A stretch of 64,000 nt of DNA, taken from assembly GCA_044223975.1 (NCBI GenBank), contig JBGALI010000007.1, positions 1-64,000 on the forward strand. The letters are read 5' to 3'. Each line of letters starts with the position of its first letter. Within the stretch, counting starts at the first letter, position 1. Origin of the DNA: CAZCPB01 sp044223975. GTDB lineage: Bacteria; Planctomycetota; Phycisphaerae; Phycisphaerales; UBA1924. A program made the translations under genes and the position numbers. Shown here piece after piece: positions 36,431 to 44,702 of the stretch. The notes below the pieces were generated by a model. It worked only from the letters and a program-made list of their open reading frames with translations, ran no database searches and had not been told where the DNA came from.

Positions 36431-36700
36431 ATGGCGAAGGGTCAAGACCTCTCGGCACACCAGCGCAAGATTGTCAACCGCTATTACGAGCACCGGGACA
36501 CCATCATGACCGGAAAGCTCTCGGAGTTGGCGACCGAGCTGTTCCTCTGCACCGATCCCAAAAAAGCCGCGAAGCTGTGGGCGAGCGTGGAGCTGGCCGT
36601 GGCCAAGACCGCCGCGGCTCCGGCCCGGGTGAAAAAGATGCTTGAGAAGAAGGACGTGCAGGAACTGGCACGCTTGGCCAACGAGCTGGCCGTGGGATGA
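36431..36700 (+). CDS. Small helical hypothetical protein
   Basis: An 89-residue all-helical protein with a GGAAGGAA ribosome site. It opens with Ala-Lys-Gly-Gln-Asp-Leu-Ser-Ala-His-Gln-Arg-Lys-Ile-Val-Asn-Arg-Tyr-Tyr and has a Lys/Ala-rich second half. I recall no named family, but codon use and the ribosome site indicate a real gene. It follows the EF-G-like gene after 92 bases and could be co-regulated with it. Confidence 0.65.
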   Translation: MAKGQDLSAHQRKIVNRYYEHRDTIMTGKLSELATELFLCTDPKKAAKLWASVELAVAKTAAAPARVKKMLEKKDVQELARLANELAVG

Positions 36701-36751
36701 GCCCGGCGCGAGTCCAAAGCCGCGGCCGGGGCGACCCGACCGCGGGCGGCT

Positions 36752-38089
36752 TCATTTGTGCGCGGCGTTGATCATGCCCACCAGGCGCCCAAGCCCCGCC
36801 TCAAGGTTGTCGCGCGGCGGCCCGAAACTGAACCGCACGAAGTTTTTCAACGGCGACGCGTCCCGGCGCTTCTTCCCCGGGTTCACATCGAAGAACTCGC
36901 CGGGCACCGTGAGCACCCGGTTTTTGAACCCTTCGCGCATGAACCCCTCGCCGGTGTTCATGGGCTCCGGCAGCCCGCTCACGTCGCCGAACGCGTAGAA
37001 CGTGCCCTGGGGCGGGCTCGGGAACTTCACGCCGATGGCGGTGAGCGTCTCCACCGTGAGCTTCTGCTTTTCCGCGAACACCTGGCGCACCGCGCGGGTT
37101 TCCTGATCGGCGCGGGCCGCTTGCAGCACCTCGATCCCCGCTCGCTGGATCGGGCGACTGGGGCCGCCATCAAGGAACGATCCCGCGGCAGTCAGGGTGC
37201 GGATCACCTCGCGCGGTCCCACGACCCAGCCGGAGCGCCAGCCGGGATAGCGGAAACACTTGGTGAGCCCGTCCACCAGGATCACCGGGTCTTCGTTCAC
37301 GTCGCCGACATACGCCGCGGCAGAGACCGGCCCCGCGCCGGGCGTGCCGTTCTGGAAGACGTAATGACTGTAGAACTCGTCCAGGATCAGCCAGCAGCGC
37401 CGCTGGCGTGCCGACTTGACCCACGCCGCCAGCTCCTCGCCCGCGATCACGACGCCAGTGGGGTTGCACGGGTTGCTCAGGAGCAGCGCGCCGAGCTTCT
37501 CGCGGAGCGTGATCGCGTCGAGCAGGACGGGGTCGATGCGGAAGCCGCGCTCGGCCTTGAGCTGGATGTGGACCGGCTGGATGCGCGTGAAGGTGGTGAA
37601 GAGGTCCTCGTACGCCGTGTAGTCGGGCGTGAAGTACCCCAGACGCACGTTGTTGAGAGCCGCGCCGATGCGGGTGAGAGCCGCGCGGCCACCCGGGGCG
37701 ACGGCGACGTTCTCGATGGTGTACTTGGACGCGTGCGGTCCGCGGTAGAGGCGGTTGTAGTGGTTGGCGATGGCCTGACGGTACTCGGGGATGCCCTCGA
37801 CGGGCCCGTAGCCGTGATCGGGCGTGTTGATGGTGAGATCGCTGAATCGGGCCGGCGCCCCGGCGATTTCGCCGATTTCGGGCTGGCCCTGGCCCAGGTT
37901 GCTCCAATTCGGGTCGCCCATCTTCCAGCCGGCCTTCATGGCCTCGTTGTTGACGGCGATGACGCCCATGAAGGGCAGGTCGCGAAAGCCGGAGGGAAAA
38001 TGTCGGATGTGGGATGTCGGATGTGGGATGTGTCCGGAGATTGATCCGACATCCGACATCCCACTTCCGACATCGTGCGCGTTTGGCAT
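36752..38089 (-). CDS. Class I/II PLP-dependent aminotransferase with an in-frame palindromic insertion near the N-terminus
   Basis: A 445-residue fold-type I aminotransferase: Asn-Pro-Cys-Asn-Pro-Thr-Gly (substrate and PLP contacts), Leu-Asp-Glu-Phe-Tyr (PLP Asp/Tyr), and Asp-Gly-Leu-Thr-Lys-Cys-Phe with the Schiff-base Lys. The exact amino acid substrate is unclear. ATG 38089 gives an N-terminus where residues 5-30 (Asp-Val-Gly-Ser-Gly-Met-Ser-Asp-Val and on) are encoded by the palindromic repeat at 38000-38073. Real similarity seems to begin at Phe-Pro-Ser-Gly-Phe-Arg-Asp-Leu-Pro-Phe. A later start at 37969 is possible. Confidence 0.85.
   Translation of the reverse strand: MPNAHDVGSGMSDVGSISGHIPHPTSHIRHFPSGFRDLPFMGVIAVNNEAMKAGWKMGDPNWSNLGQGQPEIGEIAGAPARFSDLTINTPDHGYGPVEGIPEYRQAIANHYNRLYRGPHASKYTIENVAVAPGGRAALTRIGAALNNVRLGYFTPDYTAYEDLFTTFTRIQPVHIQLKAERGFRIDPVLLDAITLREKLGALLLSNPCNPTGVVIAGEELAAWVKSARQRRCWLILDEFYSHYVFQNGTPGAGPVSAAAYVGDVNEDPVILVDGLTKCFRYPGWRSGWVVGPREVIRTLTAAGSFLDGGPSRPIQRAGIEVLQAARADQETRAVRQVFAEKQKLTVETLTAIGVKFPSPPQGTFYAFGDVSGLPEPMNTGEGFMREGFKNRVLTVPGEFFDVNPGKKRRDASPLKNFVRFSFGPPRDNLEAGLGRLVGMINAAHK
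38000..38073. repeat. Palindromic repeat made of GGATGTC/GGATGTG units inside the aminotransferase gene
   Basis: Two 30-base arms (38000-38029 and 38044-38073) are inverted copies with two mismatches, around a 14-base loop. Each arm is itself built from seven-base units such as GGATGTC and GGATGTG. The element would form a long hairpin in DNA or mRNA. The reading frame stays open across it on the minus strand and adds about 25 residues to the protein. No other copy is in this window. Confidence 0.85.
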
Positions 38090-38118
38090 CGTCGTTCTCT
38101 CTTGATCCTGAATGGCAA

Positions 38119-38442
38119 TTAGCTCTTGACGCCCTCGATGGTCTGGTGCGTGTACTTCCGCAGGGCCTTCTCGAAATCCACGCCGTGGATGTTGGCGATG
38201 GTGGTGAGCCACGCGATTACGTCGGCGAACTCTTCTTCCAGATTGGCCTGTTCCTCAGGCGTGGGGGTCTTGCCGGGGAGGTTGTTCTGGAGCGCCGTGG
38301 CGAGTTCGCCCATCTCTTCGATGAGCCACATGAACGTGCGCGGCGTGCCGCGGGCCGAGTCGGTGGGGTAGTAGCGGTCGTGGATGATCTTCTGGAACGC
38401 GGCGAAGGTCAGGGGCGAGGAAGTAGGCGTGGCGTGAGTCAT
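38119..38442 (-). CDS. MazG-type nucleotide pyrophosphohydrolase
   Basis: A 107-residue single-domain protein with the MazG metal site: Ile-Glu-Glu-x-x-Glu-Leu in the first helix and Glu-Glu-Glu-Phe-Ala-Asp in the second. It should cleave NTPs (often damaged or dNTPs) to NMP and pyrophosphate. The size is that of the short MazG-like/iMazG group. TAGCCT lies six bases before the ATG, with no ribosome site, so it may be leaderless. It lies 29 bases from the aminotransferase gene and downstream of the ABC exporter. Confidence 0.9.
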   Translation of the reverse strand: MTHATPTSSPLTFAAFQKIIHDRYYPTDSARGTPRTFMWLIEEMGELATALQNNLPGKTPTPEEQANLEEEFADVIAWLTTIANIHGVDFEKALRKYTHQTIEGVKS

Positions 38443-38477
38443 GGGGCAAGGCTAGCCGGGGACTGCCGCCAAGGCCG

Positions 38478-39710
38478 CTAGAAATCGCGCCTCCCGAAGA
38501 GCCACGCGGCAAAGGCGAGCACGAGGCCCTCAAAGACCAGCGACGTTCCCACAACCCACCCCGTGGAGCGGGAGTTGACGATGGCCTCGGCCCGCTTCTC
38601 GGCCTCGCGTTCGCGCAGGATCCTTTCCCGCACGGCCGTGGGCGTCCGGCGGCCCGGGTCCTGGCTCTCGGGCGGCATCCGATCGTTCAGGAACAGCCCG
38701 AGCTGCGCGTCGTTCAGAAGCTGCCGCCGGAGCAACGCCACCGTTTCAGCGGTTTTGGGCATGACGGACTTGGCGATGAAGAACCCCTGATGCCACGCGG
38801 CCATGGTGCGGTGCGAAGCCTCGGCTTCGTCAAGCTCGCGCTGTGCCTTGTCCAGGTCGGCGTTTGCCGGCGCCTCGGCGCCCTCGCCCGCGGCGGCTTC
38901 GGGATTGTCTCCACCCGCCGTCGTCGTCTCCGGCGCTTCGCCGTTCGGGCGAGCGTCCCCGGGCGCGCCGGCCTGCGGGCCGCCCGCGGCCTTGGCGGCC
39001 TTTGCCGCCACTGACTCGAGGGCGGACCGCTTGAGCTCGACGTTGACGCCGTTGGATTCGCGGACGTGCAGCAGAATCGTTTCGGTCGCGTGAACCCCGA
39101 AGATCGCGAACCAGAAGAGCAGCGTGAGCATCAGCGAGGCGATCGTCGAGCGGGTGATCAGCCCCAGCAGTGCGCAAACGCAGAACAGATACGAGAACAT
39201 CGCGCACACGAGCGGGATCGACCAGAAGAGTTGCGGCACCCAGCTGCTGCCGCGAAGCCCGATCACCAGGAAGCACGCCAGAGTGAACACGCCGACCTGG
39301 AGGGCGACAAAGAGGAGCCCCGTGAGGAACTTGGTGAGGAACAGCCGCAGGCGTCCGATCGGCTTGGAGAGCAGAAGCTCGATGGACCCGCCGGCCACGA
39401 ACTCCGGGAAGATCGACGCGGTGGAGACCAGCGCGAGGATGCACGCGATCCAGCCGAGCCAGTACGGAACGCCGATGCTCGCGAACACGAACTTGTAGAA
39501 GAGCTGGGGGGCGATGAGGTTGGTGTTGATGACCGGGCTCGGGACCGTCCACCCCGGGAGCAGGATCTGCACGCCCCGCTCGTTGAGACCGACGGCCGCG
39601 AAGACGGCGACCACCAGCCCGGAAAGGATCAGCACAAGCCAGAAGAGCTTGCGCGCGCTGAGCTCGCGGTACGCATCGAGGAAAAGGGCGGCGGTCTGGC
39701 GGAGGATCAT
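38478..39710 (-). CDS. ABC-2 type permease with a long soluble insert
   Basis: A 410-residue membrane protein. About six hydrophobic segments are visible at 20-40, 65-90, 105-130, 155-180, 185-215 and near the C-terminus (385-405). Between about 235 and 370 is a soluble Ala/Gly/Glu-rich insert with a probable coiled coil (Leu-Asp-Lys-Ala-Gln-Arg-Glu-Leu). The N-terminus has the Ala-Tyr-Arg-Glu-Leu-Ser-Ala-Arg-Lys motif typical of this family. Its start overlaps the ATPase stop by four bases. The substrate is unknown. Confidence 0.85.
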   Translation of the reverse strand: MILRQTAALFLDAYRELSARKLFWLVLILSGLVVAVFAAVGLNERGVQILLPGWTVPSPVINTNLIAPQLFYKFVFASIGVPYWLGWIACILALVSTASIFPEFVAGGSIELLLSKPIGRLRLFLTKFLTGLLFVALQVGVFTLACFLVIGLRGSSWVPQLFWSIPLVCAMFSYLFCVCALLGLITRSTIASLMLTLLFWFAIFGVHATETILLHVRESNGVNVELKRSALESVAAKAAKAAGGPQAGAPGDARPNGEAPETTTAGGDNPEAAAGEGAEAPANADLDKAQRELDEAEASHRTMAAWHQGFFIAKSVMPKTAETVALLRRQLLNDAQLGLFLNDRMPPESQDPGRRTPTAVRERILREREAEKRAEAIVNSRSTGWVVGTSLVFEGLVLAFAAWLFGRRDF

Positions 39711-40837
39711 CGCAATCCCCCTTCCCCCGGCGAGCGGGGAGCGGAGTTCTTCTTCTTGCGGTCGTCGTCCGCGCCGGGCCGGTATTCCTCGCCCGTGTTC
39801 GGATCGGTCACCGCCTGCATGAACAGGTCCTCCAGCGACGGTCGCACGGGGCGCACCGCTCGAATCGTGACCGATTTGGCGCGGAGAGCGTCCAGCAGCG
39901 GCTGCACGACAAGCGCATCGGTCGTGCCGATGCGAATGACGTTCCGGTCGAACTGGACCGGCTCGCCCGTGGCGAGCGATCCCGCGAACGTCACGCGCCG
40001 GGCCGGCGTGTTCGACGGCGTGATCATCGCCGGCTCCGTCGCGGGCCGCACGAGCGGCTCCGGGAGCAGGTGCCGCGCGGCATCGTCCGCCGATCCTTCG
40101 GGCAGGTCGATCTCGATAACGTACTGGCGCTGGTCGCGCGTGAGCTGGTCGATCGTGCCGTGCGACACCACCCGCCCCTTGACGAGGATCGCCACGCGGT
40201 CGCAGACCATCTCCAGCTCGCTGAGCAGGTGAGAGTTCAGGAAGACGGTCTTGCCGCGCTCCTTGAGGTCCTGCACCATGGCGCGGATGTCGCGCCGGCC
40301 GACGGGGTCGACGCCGTCGGTGGGCTCATCGAGCAGCACCAGGTCGGGATCGTTCACGAGCGCCTGCGCGATGCCGACGCGCTGGCGCATGCCCTTGCTG
40401 TAGCTGCGGACCCGCTTGTCGGCCCATGCCGCGAGGCCGACGAATTCGAGCAGGTGGCCGGTGCGTTGCCGGCGCTCGGAGCGTGGTGTGCCGGCCATGG
40501 CGCCGTAGAAATCGACGACCTGCCGACCGGTGAGGTAGTCGGGGAACCGGTGGTGCTCGGGGAGGTACCCGACGCGCGCGAGCGTGGCCTTGTGGCCGAC
40601 CGGCTGGCCAAGGACCTTGCCGCGGGCGATGGTCGGACGGATCACCGTCATCAGCACCTTGACCAGCGTGCTCTTGCCCGCGCCATTGGGCCCCAGAAGC
40701 CCGAAGACCTCGCCGCGGGCCACACGCATCGCGATCGAGCGCAGCGCGTGGACATGTCCGGAGTACACCTTGTCGATCTCCTGCAGATCGATGGCAAGGT
40801 CGGCGGTCGCGGTGGTGGGAGAATTTGGAGTGGTCAT
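39707..40837 (-). CDS. ABC transporter ATP-binding protein
   Basis: A 376-residue ATPase paired with the overlapping ABC-2 permease. Walker A is GPNGAGKST near residue 53-61, the signature is Tyr-Ser-Lys-Gly-Met-Arg-Gln-Arg, and Walker B ends in Asp-Glu-Pro-Thr-Asp-Gly-Val-Asp-Pro. The last 130 residues form an extra C-terminal domain of the sort seen in CcmA/NatA-type exporters. It is the second ABC-2 system in the window, unrelated in position to the first at 2.3 kb. Confidence 0.92.
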   Translation of the reverse strand: MTTPNSPTTATADLAIDLQEIDKVYSGHVHALRSIAMRVARGEVFGLLGPNGAGKSTLVKVLMTVIRPTIARGKVLGQPVGHKATLARVGYLPEHHRFPDYLTGRQVVDFYGAMAGTPRSERRQRTGHLLEFVGLAAWADKRVRSYSKGMRQRVGIAQALVNDPDLVLLDEPTDGVDPVGRRDIRAMVQDLKERGKTVFLNSHLLSELEMVCDRVAILVKGRVVSHGTIDQLTRDQRQYVIEIDLPEGSADDAARHLLPEPLVRPATEPAMITPSNTPARRVTFAGSLATGEPVQFDRNVIRIGTTDALVVQPLLDALRAKSVTIRAVRPVRPSLEDLFMQAVTDPNTGEEYRPGADDDRKKKNSAPRSPGEGGLR

Positions 40838-40981
40838 CGAGGGCGACGCGTGGACTGGAAGGTTGCCAGAGCCTCGGGGCCGCGGTGCAGAGAATAGGAG
40901 CAGCGCACCTCCGGGGCCCGCGAACGACCCGCCGGGATGACCCGTCCCCCGCAGCCAACGCTACGGCGCTCCTCGTACGTG

Positions 40982-41656
40982 CTATCCCCGCTTCCGCGCC
41001 ACAACATGGAAGATGTGCCAGTCCTTCATCTCGCCGGTGGCGCCCGCCTCCCGGTTTTCGACCTCCTGCAATTGGTCGATCACGAACGCGCCGAGAAGTT
41101 CATTGACCTGTGCGCGGCTGTGGTGGGTCCGGTCCGGGAGCACCGCCCACGCGTCGCGGTCGCCGAAAAACTGGCCCGCGAAGCGACCTCCGGCGGGGAT
41201 GGCCCGGACAATCGTGTCCCAGACGCGCGGGAACGCGGAGGGATCGCAGAACGGGAGCGCGTAGCTGGCGTTGACCAGCGTGGCGTCGGGCAGGACCAGG
41301 TCTTCGAACATTGAGAGTCGAGACTTCAGGTTGGCACGGTGCTCGGCGGGCGCTTGAGCGTGCAGCAAGTCAAGACCCTGCTGGCTCGAATCCGTCGCCA
41401 GAACCCTCCAGCCGCGGCGGAGCAACTCGAACGTATCGCGTCCCGAGCCGCACCCAAGGTCGATCGCAAATCGGGACTGATCTGCGACTTTCTCTTTCTC
41501 GAACAACTCGAGAGCCTTGAGCAGCGTCTCGCGCGGTCCCTTCCCTTCCACGGCCTTGAAGTACCGCGGCCAGTCACGCTTGGCGGCGTGCTCGTGCGCC
41601 TTCAGGGGCGTGGCGGCGGGCACGGGACCGGCGGGCGGATGTGGATCGATTGGCAT
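40982..41656 (-). CDS. Class I SAM-dependent methyltransferase
   Basis: A 224-residue protein with the SAM motif Asp-Leu-Gly-Cys-Gly-Ser-Gly-Arg-Asp-Thr-Phe and acidic Asp-Ser-Ser after strand 2. The general pattern matches TPMT/TehB-like small-molecule methyltransferases. ATG 41656 is the obvious start but a GTG at 41623 is possible. It is divergent from the UbiD-like gene with only 12 bases between start codons. Confidence 0.82.
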   Translation of the reverse strand: MPIDPHPPAGPVPAATPLKAHEHAAKRDWPRYFKAVEGKGPRETLLKALELFEKEKVADQSRFAIDLGCGSGRDTFELLRRGWRVLATDSSQQGLDLLHAQAPAEHRANLKSRLSMFEDLVLPDATLVNASYALPFCDPSAFPRVWDTIVRAIPAGGRFAGQFFGDRDAWAVLPDRTHHSRAQVNELLGAFVIDQLQEVENREAGATGEMKDWHIFHVVARKRG

Positions 41657-41668
41657 AGGCTGGAGGGA

Positions 41669-43792
41669 ATGTACCGGACCCTCAGGGAGTTCGTCCACGC
41701 GCTCGGTGATGCCGGCGAGCTTGCGCGGGTGCCGGCGCGGGTCAGCCCCGTGCTCGAGATCACCGAGATCGCAGACCGGGTGAGCAAATCGCCCGCGCCG
41801 GCGTTGCCCTCCGCGGGCGCTCGCAGGACCGATCCTCGCTTCCACCGCCTCGGGGGGAAGGCCCTTCTTTTCGAGAATGTTGAAGGCTCCGAGATGCCTG
41901 TCCTGATCAACGCCTTCGGCAGCTACCGACGGGTGGAAATGGCCTTGGGCTGCAACGACGTGGGGCCGGGGACCGCCGCAGGGGCCACTCCGGGCGGCCT
42001 TGAGGGGCTGGCCGCGCGTATCGGCGGGCTGGTGAAACCCCAGCCGCCGGGCTCCTTCGGCGAACTGGTGTCCAAGGCCCGCGAGCTTCTGCCGCTCCTG
42101 AAGATGCCTCCCAAGCGTCGGCGAGGCATGGGGCTGTGCCAGGAAGTCGTGGCCACCGGCGATCGGGTCAATCTGACTCGACTTCCCATGCTTCGGTGCT
42201 GGCCGCTCGATGGCGAACTGGCCGCGGTGGGGTACCCGCCGGGAGTAAACGACCCGGTGCCCGGGCTCGGGCGCGGCCCGGATTGGGAACGTGATTTCCG
42301 AGGGCGGTATATCACTCTTGGCGGCGTGCACACGATCCACGCCGACGACGTCGACCATCCCAAGCCGCCATCGCACAACATCGGTATGTACCGCGTGCAG
42401 CTGCTCGGGGAGCGCACCATGGCGATGCACTGGCACGTGCATCACGATGGGGCACGGCACTGGCGCTCCTGGAAGGCAAGGGGTCAGCCGATGCCCGTCG
42501 CGATCGCGCTGGGCGGCGAGAGCGTGCTGCCCTACGCGGCCACGGCGCCCCTTCCACCGGGGATCAGTGAACTGCTGCTGGCCGGGTTCCTGAACCGCGG
42601 CGGGATCGAGATGGTGCGCGGCCGCACCGTGCCGCTGTGGGTTCCGGCGAACGCGGAGATCGTGATCGAGGGGTTTGTAAGCCACGAGGCCGGCGAGATC
42701 GGGTTTGATCCGCGCGGTGCCGCGGCAGCGCCCCTCGGCCCCGGCGCGGTCTTCGAGGGTCCGTTCGGTGATCACACCGGCTTCTACTCGATGCCGGACC
42801 GGTACCCGGTCCTCACCGTGACGGCGATCACGCACCGGCGCGACCCGATCTATCCCACGACGATCGTGGGGCCGCCGCCGCAGGAAGATTACTACCTCGG
42901 CAAGGCGACCGAGCGGCTCTTCCTCCCGCTGCTCAAGACGATCGTGCACGACATCGAAGACTACGACCTGCCCATGTTCGGGGCGTTCCACAATGCCGCG
43001 TTCGTGAAGATCAGGAAGGCCTATCCCTTCCAGGCACGCCGCGTCATGCACTCGGTCTGGGGAGCGGGGCAGATGGCGTGGACCAAGACCGTCTGCGTGG
43101 TGGATGACGATGTGGATGTTCACGACACGGCGGCGGTGCTTCGGGCCGTGGGCGAGCGCTGCGTGCCGGCGCGCGACACTGAGTTGGTGCGCGGGCCGCT
43201 CGACATCCTCGACCACGCCGCGCCCTTCCTTGGTGCGGGGATGAAGATGGGACTGGACGCGACTCGCAAGTCCGGCATGGCCGAAACGCACAGGCCGCTC
43301 GAAGGACTCGCGGCCGAGTTGTGCGCCGCCGGAGAGATCGGGCCGGTCGTGGGGAACGATGCACGTGCCTGCGAGGCGCGAGTGCGGGCGATCGACGGTG
43401 TGCGCGATTCAAAGATCCCGGACAACCTCGGAGGATGGTGGCTCCTGGTCACCATCGACAAACGTTTTCCAGGTGACGGGCGGCGCGTGATCAAGGCGCT
43501 CGGCGCGCTGGCAAACGACGTCCCGCTCCCGCGATGGACCATCGTTGCCGGCGCGGACGCCGATCCGAACGATGTGGATTCGGTCCTGTTCCACTGGATG
43601 GCCGGTTTCTCCCCCGACCGCGACCGATCGGTGAGTGTGTGCGGGCGTCGCGTCGCGTTCGATGCAACGTCGAAAGCGCCCGGCGACGAGTCCAACGGGA
43701 TGCCCGTACGCCCCTGGCCCCCGTTCATGCGCATGGATGATGAAGTTTGCGCAAAGGTAAGCGGGCGGTGGGCCGAATACGGCCTCGCGTAA
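41669..43792 (+). CDS. UbiD-family decarboxylase
   Basis: A 707-residue protein with the UbiD signature regions: His-Asn-Ile-Gly-Met-Tyr-Arg (prFMN and metal contacts), Met-His-Trp-His-Val-His, Pro-Tyr-Ala-Ala-Thr-Ala-Pro-Leu-Pro, Glu-Gly-Pro-Phe-Gly-Asp-His-Thr-Gly-Phe-Tyr, and a late Phe-Gly-Ala-Phe-His-Asn. Such enzymes use prenylated FMN for reversible decarboxylation, for example in quinone synthesis. It is longer than E. coli UbiD (about 500), with an N-terminal insert around residues 95-160. TAGGCT lies seven bases before the ATG; GGAGG is also present but close. Confidence 0.9.
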   Translation: MYRTLREFVHALGDAGELARVPARVSPVLEITEIADRVSKSPAPALPSAGARRTDPRFHRLGGKALLFENVEGSEMPVLINAFGSYRRVEMALGCNDVGPGTAAGATPGGLEGLAARIGGLVKPQPPGSFGELVSKARELLPLLKMPPKRRRGMGLCQEVVATGDRVNLTRLPMLRCWPLDGELAAVGYPPGVNDPVPGLGRGPDWERDFRGRYITLGGVHTIHADDVDHPKPPSHNIGMYRVQLLGERTMAMHWHVHHDGARHWRSWKARGQPMPVAIALGGESVLPYAATAPLPPGISELLLAGFLNRGGIEMVRGRTVPLWVPANAEIVIEGFVSHEAGEIGFDPRGAAAAPLGPGAVFEGPFGDHTGFYSMPDRYPVLTVTAITHRRDPIYPTTIVGPPPQEDYYLGKATERLFLPLLKTIVHDIEDYDLPMFGAFHNAAFVKIRKAYPFQARRVMHSVWGAGQMAWTKTVCVVDDDVDVHDTAAVLRAVGERCVPARDTELVRGPLDILDHAAPFLGAGMKMGLDATRKSGMAETHRPLEGLAAELCAAGEIGPVVGNDARACEARVRAIDGVRDSKIPDNLGGWWLLVTIDKRFPGDGRRVIKALGALANDVPLPRWTIVAGADADPNDVDSVLFHWMAGFSPDRDRSVSVCGRRVAFDATSKAPGDESNGMPVRPWPPFMRMDDEVCAKVSGRWAEYGLA

Positions 43793-43866
43793 CCGGCACG
43801 CCCCGGTTCCGAATACACTCGCGGGGACGCGCCCTGCTTCGGGCTACAAACACGGGGGATCAAATC

Positions 43867-44694
43867 ATGGAAAGCCTTCTGACCCTGGTCCTGAGCGTCC
43901 TCCTGTTCCCGATCACGCTGATGGCCTCCTGGCTTGTCGTGCACCCGCAGGAAGAGGCGGTGGTGCTGGGGTGGGGCAAGCTCTCGAAGATCGTGAAGAC
44001 CCCCGGCATCTCGTGGGTGAACGTCTGGGGCCGCAAGCTCATCAAGATCTCGACCAAGCAGCAGGCGATCGAGGTGCACCGCACCGTGGTCGCCGACGGC
44101 AACGGGAACCCGATCGTGGTTGCCGCGGTGGTGACGTTCCGCTTCGTGGATTCGAAGAAGGCCGCGCTCGACGTGCAGGACGCTCCCTCGTTCGTGCGGA
44201 CGCAGGCGATGGCGGTCCTCAAGCAGGTGGCGTCGCGCTACCCGTACGAGTCGGCCACGCACCAGATGAGCCTCAAGAGCGAGACGGGGGTGATCGCCAA
44301 AGAGATGCGTGACATCCTGCAGGCCAAGGTCGAGATCGCGGGCGCCGAGGTCGCGTCGTTCGAGCTGTCGGACCTGAGCTACGCCCCGGAGATCGCCCAG
44401 TCGATGCTCGTCCGTCAGCAGGCCCAGGCCCTCGTGGATGCCCGCAAGGTGATCGTGGACGGCGCGGTGCAGATCGTGCACCACGCCGTCGAGCTGCTCG
44501 CCGAGAAGGGGCACAAGCTCCCGACGGGCGAGGAAGCCCGTCTGGTGTCGAACCTGCTCACCGTCATCTGCGGCGAGTCGCACGTGCAGCCCACGTATTC
44601 GATCCAGGGCGGAGAAGGCCGCGACTCGAACGCGGACGAACGGATGGGCAAGCTGCTCGAGACGATCGCGAAGAACACCACGCCCAAGGGGTGA
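43867..44694 (+). CDS. SPFH/band 7 domain protein
   Basis: A 275-residue protein: one N-terminal membrane segment (residues 4-24), then an SPFH domain and a short helical tail. The opening Glu-Glu-Ala-Val-Val-Leu-Gly-Trp-Gly is typical of stomatin-like proteins. It is a different subgroup from the HflK/HflC pair at the start of the window. GGGGGA precedes the start and a TACACT lies about 50 bases upstream. It stands alone, convergent with manA. Confidence 0.85.
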   Translation: MESLLTLVLSVLLFPITLMASWLVVHPQEEAVVLGWGKLSKIVKTPGISWVNVWGRKLIKISTKQQAIEVHRTVVADGNGNPIVVAAVVTFRFVDSKKAALDVQDAPSFVRTQAMAVLKQVASRYPYESATHQMSLKSETGVIAKEMRDILQAKVEIAGAEVASFELSDLSYAPEIAQSMLVRQQAQALVDARKVIVDGAVQIVHHAVELLAEKGHKLPTGEEARLVSNLLTVICGESHVQPTYSIQGGEGRDSNADERMGKLLETIAKNTTPKG

Positions 44695-44702
44695 TGCCCA
44701 CG

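Noticed and set aside
34278..36458. A 726-codon minus-strand frame opposite the EF-G-like gene
   Set aside because: Shadow of a conserved gene; composition and lack of motifs argue against coding.
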